This document shows, piece by piece, positions 1 to 7,062 of a stretch of DNA of 10,478 nucleotides (position 1 is its first letter; each line of letters starts with the position of its first letter). The stretch covers positions 1 through 10,478 of the forward strand of contig CAILTZ010000460.1 in NCBI GenBank assembly GCA_903837255.1. Reading direction: 5' to 3'. This stretch comes from an uncultured Pirellula sp. (GTDB lineage Bacteria; Planctomycetota; Planctomycetia; Pirellulales; Pirellulaceae). The notes beneath the pieces were generated by a model. That model worked only from the letters and a program-made list of their open reading frames with translations, had not been told where the DNA came from and searched no databases. The position numbers were made by a program, and so were the translations under genes.

Positions 1-156
1 CGAACGCAACCAACTGACAATGGTTTCGCAAGCTTCTATGACTTCCAACTGCAGGAACACGACGAGGTTGTATGGCGATTGGTCTCGATTCAATTTGAGC
101 CAACAATCACCACCGCAAACCTCACTCGGAAGCTTGCCCTGCGCGCGGCCCGCTAA
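1..156 (+). CDS. 3' end of an unidentified gene (partial)
   Basis: Reading frame 1 is open from the first base of the window to a TAA at 154-156, giving 51 residues without a start, so the gene begins to the left of the window. The tail has an acidic patch (QEHDEVVWRL) followed by a basic end (TRKLALRAAR). I do not recognise a family and no motif supports a function. The frame stops 18 bp before the convergent stop of the neighbouring propeller gene, a spacing typical of two real genes meeting tail to tail. That spacing is the main reason to believe the frame is coding. It could still be a chance open stretch, since 51 codons is short. Confidence 0.5.
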   Translation, partial: RTQPTDNGFASFYDFQLQEHDEVVWRLVSIQFEPTITTANLTRKLALRAAR

Positions 157-174
157 GCATGAGTCCACCATCGC

Positions 175-1542
175 CTACGGCTTTTTGATCGCATAGAGGG
201 CTTGGTAAGTGCGGATGTACAAAACTCCGTCGGCAACGACCGGGCTGGCCGTAATCGCTTCTTGCATCTGGTTGGTCGAGACGATCTGAAAGTCTCGACC
301 AGCCTTGACCACGGTGCAATGCCCATCGTTTGACGCAAAGTAAATATGACCGTCGGCATACGTCGGACTCGATCGATGCTGCCCGGTATAGGTCCTCTGG
401 AAGTATACTTCCTGGCCGGTCTTGTGGTCCAAACACTGCAACTTGCCATCCTTGTGCAAGATATAAACCAATCCATCGACCACCAACGGGATCGATACAT
501 CCGGTGTACGTGGGATGTTCCATGCCAACACCTCCGGCTTCGAAGAACTCTCCCCCTGCAACGACTCGTTGACCTTCAAGGCCACCATCGGCCCCTCCTT
601 GGCGGTCGGAACAAGGATCGATCCGGGGATCACCAATGGCGATGCAACGAATCGAAAGGTCGGATCACTCTGCTTGGGATTGATCTTCGTCGGCCCATTC
701 AAGTCCCCAAATCGCCAAAGCTCTCTGCCATCGCTGAGCTGATGGCCGGTGATGCAATCGGCCCCATGGACGACCAAAAACTCTTGCTTGCCATCGCGAT
801 AAATAAAGGGCGATGCATACGAGTGCTTGCACTCAAACTCAGCCTGCGTGATCCGATCGACCGACCAAACGGTCTCCCCGGTCTTCTTGTCGAGCTTGAT
901 CACCTTGCCTGTCCGAGTGTTGTCGTCTCGACGCATCGGACCATGCAACAACTGCAAATACAACCCGTCGCCATCGAGAACCGGGGTGCTTGTCATGCCG
1001 AACTGTATGTCGAGCTTGCCAAACTTGTCATTCACATCGATCTTCCAGACCGGCTGGCCATCGACGGTATAACAAGCCAATATGCCCGTTCCAAAAAAAC
1101 ACCAAACGTGCTTGCCATCGGTGCTCGGTGAGGGAGATGCCGAGTTGCCTTCGCCCGCCCGAGCGTCCTGATTCCCCGAACCGACCTTCTGCTGCCAAAG
1201 GATCTTGCCATCCTTGGTGCTCACTGCAATAAGAACCAGATCGTCTCCTTGGGCACTGGTCAAAAAGATCCGGTCGCTCCACACCACCGGTGTGGCTCCG
1301 GCCTGGCCAGGCAACTCGCATCGCCACATGACGTTGTCTTTCGCAGACCATTGGGTCGCGATATTCTTCTCTGCCGAAACGCCGTCGTTCTTGGGCCCAC
1401 GCCATTGCGGCCAATTGTCGGCGAACGCACCAGTGATCGTTCCACAGGCAAGAAGCCCACCGAAGAACATCGCTCTGGTGAAGATTCGGGACTCGGCCAA
1501 AGAACTACTATTTCTCGATCGTTGCATGGGAGGGGTACTCAT
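175..1542 (-). CDS. Exported PQQ-type beta-propeller repeat protein
   Basis: This 455-residue protein has an N-terminal export signal with a hydrophobic stretch at about residues 25-38 and a likely signal-peptidase site after AFA at 41. The mature part opens with NWPQWRG (43-49), a hallmark of the PQQ-like propeller proteins common in planctomycetes. Repeated blades follow, with the pattern TPVV/SPLV..G.(I/L)Y....G.L.....TG..VW, for example around ATPVVWSDRIFLTS, TSTPVLDGDGLYL and ITASPVVADGVLYI. The fold is shared by BamB-like scaffold proteins and quinoprotein dehydrogenases. I see no dehydrogenase catalytic signature, so the role is probably binding or scaffolding outside the cytoplasm; substrate unknown. 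The ATG at 1542 directly follows an in-frame TAG. No clear Shine-Dalgarno site precedes it, and ATG codons 6 or 25 are alternative starts. The gene is divergent from the amylase at 1690. Confidence 0.88.
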   Translation of the reverse strand: MSTPPMQRSRNSSSLAESRIFTRAMFFGGLLACGTITGAFADNWPQWRGPKNDGVSAEKNIATQWSAKDNVMWRCELPGQAGATPVVWSDRIFLTSAQGDDLVLIAVSTKDGKILWQQKVGSGNQDARAGEGNSASPSPSTDGKHVWCFFGTGILACYTVDGQPVWKIDVNDKFGKLDIQFGMTSTPVLDGDGLYLQLLHGPMRRDDNTRTGKVIKLDKKTGETVWSVDRITQAEFECKHSYASPFIYRDGKQEFLVVHGADCITGHQLSDGRELWRFGDLNGPTKINPKQSDPTFRFVASPLVIPGSILVPTAKEGPMVALKVNESLQGESSSKPEVLAWNIPRTPDVSIPLVVDGLVYILHKDGKLQCLDHKTGQEVYFQRTYTGQHRSSPTYADGHIYFASNDGHCTVVKAGRDFQIVSTNQMQEAITASPVVADGVLYIRTYQALYAIKKP

Positions 1543-1628
1543 CTAGGGTACGTTGCGGGTGGGAGGGGTTGGATAGGTCGGATATGGCCGCCTGCGGGAC
1601 TGGCAGTGGGCTTGCAGACTGGCCCCAG

Positions 1629-1634
1629 TATAAT
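1629..1634 (+). promoter_or_regulatory. Candidate -10 box upstream of the amylase gene
   Basis: A perfect TATAAT lies 55 bp before the amylase ATG, inside the 147-bp divergent spacer (1543-1689). No good -35 box is found at the right distance: TTGCAG at 1612-1617 is only 11 bp away. It is therefore a candidate sigma-70-type promoter resting on the -10 element alone. A transcript from here would carry a leader of roughly 45-50 nt. Confidence 0.35.
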
Positions 1635-1689
1635 CGGTCATCGCGGTTTTTTGTGTGTCCTGAGGATCTTGTACGGGTTGACTGAGTTT

Positions 1690-3687
1690 ATGACTAAAAA
1701 TTGCTTGGCATGCCTTGCCGTCTTGCTGTGTCTCACGCAAATACTCGCCCAGGAATCGACCCGCCCGCTGGCCATCACCAAAGTCGAACCTCCCTCATGG
1801 TGGACCGGCTCGAGGACCAACCCAATCCGACTGCTCCTGGCCGGACAAGGCTTCAGCGAAGATGTTTTGCTCGCCGCCAATCGCGATGGATTGCAGTTTA
1901 CGAACCTGAGAGCTAGCCAAAACGGACACTACCTGTTTGCCGACCTGCACATCGCTCCGGACTGCCAACCCGGCCCAGTAAAGATCGAAGTAAAGATCGA
2001 TGCCAAAATCGATACGGCGAGCAACGGCCCAAACTCGCCGGGCCAGCTCAAATCAATCGGTCAATTCGATTGGCAAGTCCTCGAGCATCCTACGCATCAG
2101 CCCGCAGGGTTCGGCCCCGAGGACTTTATCTACTTCCTGATGCCCGACCGATTCTGCGATGGAGACCCTGCGAATAATCGCTCAACGAAATCTCCTGATA
2201 TCTACGACCGCACCAAGTCGCGGTTCTACCACGGCGGAGATATCACCGGCTTGGCCAGCAAACTCGATTACATCCAAAGCTTAGGGGCCACAGCGATTTG
2301 GACGACCCCGATCTACGACAACATCGATGCCCCTGACCTGAAAGAAATGCACCCCGAGCCGGGAGGGACCCAGCGAGTCCCAACCACCGGTTACCATGGC
2401 TATGGTGCCATCGATCTATACTCGGTCGATGAGCATTTCGGAACTCTCGACGAACTCAAGTCGTTGATCGACCAAGCCCACCGGCGGGGGATAAAAGTAA
2501 TCCAGGACCAGGTCGCCAACCACACAGGCCCCTACCACGCTTGGGCCCAAGACCCCCCCACGCCAACCTGGTGGAACGGTACGGCCAAATCCCACCTAAA
2601 GAACAATTGGCAAAAATGGACGGCCATGAACCCCAGGGCCGCTTACCAAACCCAACAACTCAATCTCGAAGGTTGGTTTGCCGACGTGCTTCCGGATCTA
2701 AACCAAGACGACCCCGAGGTCGCCAAGTACTTGATCCAACACTCGATCTGGTGGCTAGGCGTTGCAGGCTATGATGCGATCCGAATGGACACGCTTCCGC
2801 ACGTCCCAAGAAAATTCTGGCAGCATTGGGCTAGCTCGGTCAAACGCGAGTTTCCAAACACCAAAGTCCTCGGCGAACTCTACGACCAAGACCCAGTTTT
2901 GGTGGCCTATTACCAAGGTGGTCGCCCAGGCCACGACGGGATCGACACGCAGATCGATACGCTGTTTGACTTTGGACTCTTTACTCCAATTCGAAACGCG
3001 TTTGCAAAAGGCAAAAGCATCCGTGAGGTTCATCAGATGTTTGCAAGGGACTGGCTATATGTCGATCCAAACCGCCTGGCGACCTTCCTAGGAGTTCACG
3101 ACATGCCTCGCTTCATGCACGAAAAAGGTGCCACCATCGAGGGACTCCAATCGGCCATGACCCTGATGATGACCAGCCGTGGTACGCCGATCCTCTACTA
3201 CGGCGACGAACTTGCCATGCTCGGTGGCGAAGACCCTGACAACCGAAGAGACTTTCCCGGAGGCTTCCCCAATGATCCTCGAAACGCCTTCGATGACGCT
3301 GGCCGCGAACCCAAAGAGCGCCAAATCTGGAATCACATCGCAAGGCTCGGTGCGATCCGCAAGGAGTACTCTGCCCTAGCCACCGGTAAGTCGCTCGATC
3401 TGCTCGATGCCGAGCAGCAGTATGTCTATGCCCGAGTCAGCGACAAACATACGTTGGTCATCGCCCTGAACAACGACACCGAAGCCTCGGTCATCGAATT
3501 CGAGGCCGGCCCACTTCAGAGTCAAACATTAGCCAAGGGTTGGTCGTTTCAATGCGATGACCTGCTCGGAGGATCCAACTCTCTGCGCGTTGAGTTCGAT
3601 ACGAGCAACCCCAAGGCTACCATGGTGCCCAAGGCGACGGTCAATCTGCCCGCTCGCTCCAGCGCTGTGTTCTTGTTGCCAGAGTGA
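1690..3687 (+). CDS. Exported GH13 alpha-glucan hydrolase, cyclomaltodextrinase/neopullulanase-like
   Basis: This 665-residue protein should cleave alpha-1,4-glucosidic bonds in starch-type oligosaccharides or cyclodextrins outside the cytoplasm. A signal peptide spans residues 1-20, with cleavage after QILA. Residues ~28-130 match the cyclomaltodextrinase N-terminal domain, starting with VEPPSWWTG. The (beta/alpha)8 catalytic domain begins near 138 (PEDFIYFLMPDRF). All GH13 regions are present: DQVANH (D273, H278), the nucleophile D367 with R365 in IRMD, the acid/base E396 in LGELYD, and H470/D471 in VHDMPRF. A C-terminal beta domain ends at TVNLPARSSAVFLLPE. The frame is open upstream to 1249, but that part is antisense to the propeller gene and the signal peptide begins exactly at the ATG at 1690, so that start was chosen. 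No good ribosome site precedes it. Neopullulanase or maltogenic amylase specificity cannot be separated by eye. Confidence 0.92.
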   Translation: MTKNCLACLAVLLCLTQILAQESTRPLAITKVEPPSWWTGSRTNPIRLLLAGQGFSEDVLLAANRDGLQFTNLRASQNGHYLFADLHIAPDCQPGPVKIEVKIDAKIDTASNGPNSPGQLKSIGQFDWQVLEHPTHQPAGFGPEDFIYFLMPDRFCDGDPANNRSTKSPDIYDRTKSRFYHGGDITGLASKLDYIQSLGATAIWTTPIYDNIDAPDLKEMHPEPGGTQRVPTTGYHGYGAIDLYSVDEHFGTLDELKSLIDQAHRRGIKVIQDQVANHTGPYHAWAQDPPTPTWWNGTAKSHLKNNWQKWTAMNPRAAYQTQQLNLEGWFADVLPDLNQDDPEVAKYLIQHSIWWLGVAGYDAIRMDTLPHVPRKFWQHWASSVKREFPNTKVLGELYDQDPVLVAYYQGGRPGHDGIDTQIDTLFDFGLFTPIRNAFAKGKSIREVHQMFARDWLYVDPNRLATFLGVHDMPRFMHEKGATIEGLQSAMTLMMTSRGTPILYYGDELAMLGGEDPDNRRDFPGGFPNDPRNAFDDAGREPKERQIWNHIARLGAIRKEYSALATGKSLDLLDAEQQYVYARVSDKHTLVIALNNDTEASVIEFEAGPLQSQTLAKGWSFQCDDLLGGSNSLRVEFDTSNPKATMVPKATVNLPARSSAVFLLPE

Positions 3688-3711
3688 ATCGATGGGGCCA
3701 GTCAGTCAGAC

Positions 3712-4002
3712 CTACCAACGTATCTCAACCGGTGCGCCGGCGCGGACCCCGAGCATCATCGCCGCAGAGTCCTCCACCAAGTGGAGTTTCAAAGGGGCAT
3801 CCCCGTCGGCAATCGCTATGAGCGTCATGGCCGGTTGCTGGTGATCGTTGCCAAAGATGCCGATGGTCTCGTGCTCTTCGTCGACCAACACCCGAGTCTC
3901 GGGCGATCGTGGAATGTCCTTCCATGCTGTCGACACAATATCGGTGACCAAATCTCCGTTGGAGGAAACCTCAACCACCGTTCCTTGAATTCGTCTCGAC
4001 AC
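3712..4002 (-). CDS. Small protein resembling the SAM hydroxide adenosyltransferase (DUF62) C-terminal domain
   Basis: This 96-residue protein opens with RIQGTVVEVSSNGDLVTDI, close to the G.V..VD.FGNLVTNI opening of the C-terminal domain of the SAM-dependent halogenase/hydroxide adenosyltransferase family. It ends with LVEDSAAMMLGVRAGAPVEIRW, close to that domain's SA..LG...GD.V.V ending. The catalytic N-terminal domain, which binds S-adenosylmethionine with paired Asp residues, is absent, so enzymatic activity alone is doubtful. The family match is from motif memory and is moderate. The start is GTG at 4002: an in-frame stop lies at 4027-4029, and AGGAG (plus-strand 4011-4015) sits 8 nt upstream, a textbook ribosome site. 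Its stop lies 24 bp from that of the convergent amylase. The upstream same-strand gene, the MCE protein, is 207 bp away, so the gene is probably transcribed on its own. Confidence 0.75.
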   Translation of the reverse strand: MSRRIQGTVVEVSSNGDLVTDIVSTAWKDIPRSPETRVLVDEEHETIGIFGNDHQQPAMTLIAIADGDAPLKLHLVEDSAAMMLGVRAGAPVEIRW

Positions 4003-4010
4003 GTATGCTG

Positions 4011-4015
4011 CTCCT
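4011..4015 (-). promoter_or_regulatory. Ribosome binding site fixing the GTG start at 4002
   Basis: AGGAG on the minus strand lies 8 nt before the GTG at 4002-4000. It is one of the few strong Shine-Dalgarno sites in the window and settles the start of the small DUF62-like gene. Confidence 0.7.
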
Positions 4016-4057
4016 GGGAAGTGGCTCTAGCGGCGAATTCGATCTGTTTAGATGTCG

Positions 4058-4085
4058 CTGTGCAGTTGTTACTGTGCAGTTGTTG
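4058..4085. repeat. Tandem duplication of a 14-bp unit
   Basis: CTGTGCAGTTGTTA at 4058-4071 is followed at once by CTGTGCAGTTGTTG at 4072-4085, so 13 of 14 positions are identical. It lies in the non-coding spacer between the MCE gene and the DUF62-like gene, 56 bp upstream of the latter's start. The second copy shares its last bases with the left arm of the adjacent hairpin. Confidence 0.8.
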
Positions 4086-4104
4086 CGGGGCCAATTGCAA
4101 CAAC
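4079..4104. other. Hairpin with perfect 8-bp stem
   Basis: GTTGTTGC (4079-4086) and GCAACAAC (4097-4104) form a perfect inverted repeat around a 10-base loop. No U-tract follows on either strand, so an intrinsic terminator is not well supported. On the minus strand it would fall in the 5' leader of the DUF62-like gene if transcription starts at the AT-rich box near 4110-4115. Confidence 0.45.
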
Positions 4105-4109
4105 CGCAT

Positions 4110-4115
4110 TTTATA
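4110..4115 (-). promoter_or_regulatory. Weak candidate -10 box for the DUF62-like gene
   Basis: The minus strand reads TATAAA here, in an AT-rich run, about 108 bp upstream of the GTG start. A TTGTCA lies upstream but only 6 bp away, too close to serve as its -35 box. The call rests on one hexamer. Confidence 0.2.
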
Positions 4116-4138
4116 CAAAGCTGACAACCCAGGGGGCT

Positions 4139-4166
4139 AGCACGCAGACCTCGTGCCCAGCGTGCT
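4139..4166. terminator. Stem-loop downstream of the MCE gene
   Basis: AGCACGC (4139-4145) pairs with GCGTGCT (4160-4166) across a 14-base loop, 44 bp past the MCE stop codon. The position suits a 3'-end structure or terminator for that gene. No U-tract follows on the minus strand, so the terminator role is uncertain. Confidence 0.3.
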
Positions 4167-4209
4167 TCGCGAAAACTTCACAACATTAAGAATTTCTAAC
4201 CTTCGTCTT

Positions 4210-5697
4210 TCACCGGATGGCGATCAACCATCCCCGGGGCCCTTTTCGGACCACTCCCAGCCAACGGCCCTGGCCAACGTCCACCACCGGCGCTCCGTCG
4301 AGCTCACCTGCGAGCTGAAACGAGTCGTCGAGTTGAAGGCCTCGATCGGTTTTCGAAAACCGGTTGCTGTCGACAAGAACCGAACCGTCGGTTTCGGATC
4401 CGATAATTAAAATCTCTCCCGGATCGCCATCGATGGGCCGGAGAAACTGACGGGAATCCAGAAGCGGTTCGGCGATGGAGGGTTGGGCAGATAGCTGAAT
4501 TCGCAGGACCTTGCTCCCATCGGAAAGCGCTATGGCCTCAATCGGCTCAAAGGTCGCTTGCGACACCCCGGCAACTTCTAGCTGCCCTGTTTTTTCAATC
4601 GCCGATTTCGACAGCGTGGCAAAGTCCTCCCGACACATGAGGGTCCCATCGTCGAGCAACAACCCCCAACCGAGCTTTTGTTTGGTCACGGCAAAGCCAA
4701 ACGAAGTCTGCTTCCAAACTAGGCTCGTGCGGTAACTGACCGGCGATTGTCGCTGAAGCTTGTCCCAGATCGCACCGTAGGGCAACGAGGGTTTCCAGTC
4801 GCCCCAATCATCATCGGGCTGTTCATGGAGCACAAACCGCGCCCCGGTGCCAACCACCTTGCCTTTGGAATCCGGGGTGGCAAACTCGATCCCGCCATAG
4901 AGAACTTGACTCAACGAATCGGCTTCGAGTTTCAAGCCGGTGATGCCGAGGTTGACGCGCCAACCGCTACGAAGCCAGAACTTGGAGTTCGTGCGCACCA
5001 GTTCATGGTACTCCGGATCGATCGCACAGCGGACCAGGACGCTTCGTGCATCGCTTGCCAAAGTCACCGAGAGAACATCGCCGACGTGGAATCCCCGATG
5101 TAGGATCGGCGTGCCACTGTCCAAACCGTACCGCTTGGGTGAATCAAGGATAAACTCAACGGCCCCTTCTTTGGGGCGGATCGGGGGTGCCGATTCCAGA
5201 CCTTGGAAACGCTTGACGCTGTATTTGTCGGCTGGACCTGGCTCCATCGCGATGTATTTCGGACCGACGATGGTATCGAGTCCGCCAACGGTATCAAAGG
5301 ATACGATCGGTCGAACGATCCAGAAACTCGTTCCATCGGTCACTACGCGGCGAGCGCTGGAATTCAATCGTACCGAGACATGGATTTTGGGCGTGGTATC
5401 CCTTGGCGAAGATTCGCCGCTGGAGGACTCGCCCATGAAAGATGCACCAAGGACAATCTTCTCAACGCGGCCAACATCGATCCCACGGTACCGAAGAGCC
5501 TCTCCGGGTTGCAGGCCATGCCCCTCCTCAAACTCGATGTGGATCAGTTCTCCTTCATTTTGGTAGGACCGAACAAAGAGCACCAGACTCAGCAGTCCGC
5601 ACAATGCAGTCACCGCCCAAAGCCACGAATAGCGTCCCCTTTTCTTTAGGATCGGTACTGCCAGTGGAACGGTTTGGTCAATCGAATTGGATTCCAT
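4210..5697 (-). CDS. PqiB-like MCE-domain membrane protein with a degenerate trypsin-like C-terminal domain
   Basis: This 495-residue protein has one N-terminal membrane anchor (about residues 23-42) and two MCE (MlaD-type) domains. The first spans ~50-154, with GLQPGEALRYRGIDVGRV and, as in PqiB, FWIVRPIVSFDTVGGLDT. The second spans ~178-275, with GLDSGTPILHRGFHVGDV. MCE proteins form rings that carry lipids between membranes of the envelope. A Ser-rich loop (87-103) interrupts MCE 1. PqiB normally continues into further MCE or coiled-coil needle segments. Here residues ~320-495 instead follow the order of a trypsin/HtrA domain: GWGLLLDDGTLMCRED, a middle strand pair, RPIDGDPGEILIIG, then ELDGAPVVDVGQGRWLGVV. 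The His and Ser positions appear to hold Asp358 and Asp467, so it is probably not a protease. That part is inference. The ATG at 5697 lacks a strong ribosome site. No pqiA or permease gene adjoins it. Confidence 0.88.
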   Translation of the reverse strand: MESNSIDQTVPLAVPILKKRGRYSWLWAVTALCGLLSLVLFVRSYQNEGELIHIEFEEGHGLQPGEALRYRGIDVGRVEKIVLGASFMGESSSGESSPRDTTPKIHVSVRLNSSARRVVTDGTSFWIVRPIVSFDTVGGLDTIVGPKYIAMEPGPADKYSVKRFQGLESAPPIRPKEGAVEFILDSPKRYGLDSGTPILHRGFHVGDVLSVTLASDARSVLVRCAIDPEYHELVRTNSKFWLRSGWRVNLGITGLKLEADSLSQVLYGGIEFATPDSKGKVVGTGARFVLHEQPDDDWGDWKPSLPYGAIWDKLQRQSPVSYRTSLVWKQTSFGFAVTKQKLGWGLLLDDGTLMCREDFATLSKSAIEKTGQLEVAGVSQATFEPIEAIALSDGSKVLRIQLSAQPSIAEPLLDSRQFLRPIDGDPGEILIIGSETDGSVLVDSNRFSKTDRGLQLDDSFQLAGELDGAPVVDVGQGRWLGVVRKGPRGWLIAIR

Positions 5698-5811
5698 CGC
5701 GCGGATTCTCGGTTTTCAACACTTCCGGGGTTCTGTCAGTGGTCCTGAGATTGTACGATACTCGCTAGGCAGAAAAATACTCAAGAACTACGATTCAAAC
5801 GGTTCCAAGCC

Positions 5812-6048
5812 ATGCACCATGCTTTGCAAATTCTCGGTGGCCATCTAGTTAGTGGCCAAACAATTAGTGGCCGCTTGCTCATCGGACCACTGGCCCATGC
5901 CGGGCACGGTCCTGTCGATGCAAACCATCCGGCCCACTACCTGACGGCTCCAGAACACCTCGTTGCGGTCGTTGCAATCGTGGCCTGCGTCGTGATCGCA
6001 GGTTGGTTTGCTGCCCGAACGGCTTATCGGATTTCAAAACCGACTTGA
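5812..6048 (+). CDS. Small His-containing membrane protein of unknown function
   Basis: This 78-residue protein has one clear membrane span at about residues 49-68 (EHLVAVVAIVACVVIAGWFA) followed by a basic end (RTAYRISKPT). The N-terminal half contains histidines at HH, GGH, AHAGHG, NHPAHY and PEHL, which may be coincidental or may bind metal. Its first third carries a five-residue period, GGHLV-SGQTI-SGRLL, matched in the DNA by GTGGCC every 15 bp. I do not recognise a named family. The hydropathy pattern, the frame filling the space between divergent and convergent neighbours, and the lack of a better frame support it as a gene. Its last 25 bp overlap the tail of the convergent SIMPL gene. 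No Shine-Dalgarno site precedes the ATG, and the start is 114 bp from the divergent MCE start. Confidence 0.65.
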   Translation: MHHALQILGGHLVSGQTISGRLLIGPLAHAGHGPVDANHPAHYLTAPEHLVAVVAIVACVVIAGWFAARTAYRISKPT

Positions 6049-7049
6049 ATATTGACCGATAGGACCAAGTCGTTGGGGTTGGCTTGAAGAATCCGACGCT
6101 CGGTCTTCTCTAGCGCATCTTGGACCGCGTACGGTGTGCTGACCAAGACTCCGTTGACATAGGTCGGTCCGCTGTTTGTGTTGCTTGCGGCCATGGGTTG
6201 AATGTTGGAGCTGATCATTCGCACTTCACCGAGCTGCTTGCCGGCCGCGTCTGCCAGACGCTGCGCTTGGCCCTTGGCCTTCTCAAAGCACTTCTTCAAT
6301 GCTGCTGCCTCTTGGCTCTCGCTCAAGATCCCTACATAAACGACCTGAGAGTCGACCGTGGATACAGGGTTTGAAGTGGAAACATACGCGCTTGCTCCCA
6401 TCAAGGGCATGATCTGCTCGAGCTCTTCCTCGGACAACTGGACTCTCAGCTTGGTACCCCTGAAGTCTTTGGATTGGGCGAGCCGTCGAAGCTTGGCACC
6501 AAACTCGATGCTAACGTCTAGATTCTCTTCGGTCATCGGCCATTCGGCGATGAGCCGATTGGTGGCTGCATGGATGGACGGAAGCGGCTCGGAATCCCCA
6601 TCGAGCTCCTCCTCTTCCTGGAGCAGCATCTCGCGCAGTCGACCTCTCATCTGTGGATTGTTCACCTGCATCTGCGCCGCTTGGCGACGCATCCACTGTC
6701 GGGCGGACTCGGGGTTCTCAACAAACGGTACGGTGTTGGTCAGGATCGGCATGGTCCAACGGTAGCTGCCGTCGGTGCGACCGAGCTCGCTTAGGAGTTT
6801 CTCGACCGTCTTGCGATGATCACGCAGAGACGCAATCGCCTCTTCCCCCTCGCGACCCTCGACGCGAAATGGGACACGCAACTGAATGGCCACCGGCTGG
6901 AGCGTGACGGCCTCTTGTGCAGATACCGTCAGAAGGGGCGCAGCTGTAGCCCCGGCGACGGAGCCGCCAGAGGTCTGGGCCAAACTCACTTCAATTACGG
7001 TTGTACCGAAGACCAAAGCTAGAGATGCAAGCAACCAAGGACGTAGCAC
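6024..7049 (-). CDS. Exported SIMPL (DUF541) domain protein
   Basis: This is a 341-residue protein with an N-terminal signal segment (LRPWLLASLALVFGTTVI) and a likely cleavage site near SLAQ. The C-terminal half carries the SIMPL/DUF541 pattern: AALKKCFEKAKGQAQRLADAAGKQLGEV, then a variable stretch, then the closing strand SVNIQVGFEIR. Family members are envelope proteins, some tied to oxidative stress defence; the biochemical role is unknown. A charged insert with an acidic run (EEEELDGDSE) lies in the middle. The start was placed at GTG 7049 because GGAGG (plus-strand 7058-7062) lies 8 nt upstream. An in-frame GTG at 7070 would add seven residues and lacks such a site. The gene follows lpdA on the same strand after a spacer of ~120 bp and ends overlapping the small plus-strand gene. 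Confidence 0.85.
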   Translation of the reverse strand: MLRPWLLASLALVFGTTVIEVSLAQTSGGSVAGATAAPLLTVSAQEAVTLQPVAIQLRVPFRVEGREGEEAIASLRDHRKTVEKLLSELGRTDGSYRWTMPILTNTVPFVENPESARQWMRRQAAQMQVNNPQMRGRLREMLLQEEEELDGDSEPLPSIHAATNRLIAEWPMTEENLDVSIEFGAKLRRLAQSKDFRGTKLRVQLSEEELEQIMPLMGASAYVSTSNPVSTVDSQVVYVGILSESQEAAALKKCFEKAKGQAQRLADAAGKQLGEVRMISSNIQPMAASNTNSGPTYVNGVLVSTPYAVQDALEKTERRILQANPNDLVLSVNIQVGFEIR

Positions 7050-7057
7050 GATCAAGG

Positions 7058-7062
7058 CCTCC
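7058..7062 (-). promoter_or_regulatory. Ribosome binding site deciding the SIMPL gene start
   Basis: The minus strand reads GGAGG, 8 nt upstream of the GTG at 7049-7047. It lies inside the longer frame that begins with GTG at 7070, so it favours the internal start. Confidence 0.65.

Noticed and set aside
346..1131. A 261-codon open frame on the plus strand
   Set aside because: It is entirely antisense to the exported propeller gene, whose product has a signal peptide and clear repeats. The plus-strand product shows no domain-like pattern.
1249..1689. Upstream in-frame extension of the amylase frame
   Set aside because: It runs antisense through the start of the propeller gene and the divergent spacer. 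A clean signal peptide begins at the ATG at 1690.
3825..4127. A 100-codon minus-strand frame overlapping the DUF62-like gene
   Set aside because: It lies in another frame over a gene with a strong ribosome site and family motifs, and its own product has no recognisable feature.
4940..5566. A 208-codon open frame on the plus strand
   Set aside because: It is antisense to the MCE protein, whose domains are well recognised. It is a shadow frame.
5750..5755. TACAAT on the minus strand as a -10 box for the MCE gene
   Set aside because: The only -35-like hexamer (TTGAGT on the minus strand, 5779-5784) is 23 bp away, too far, so support is too thin.
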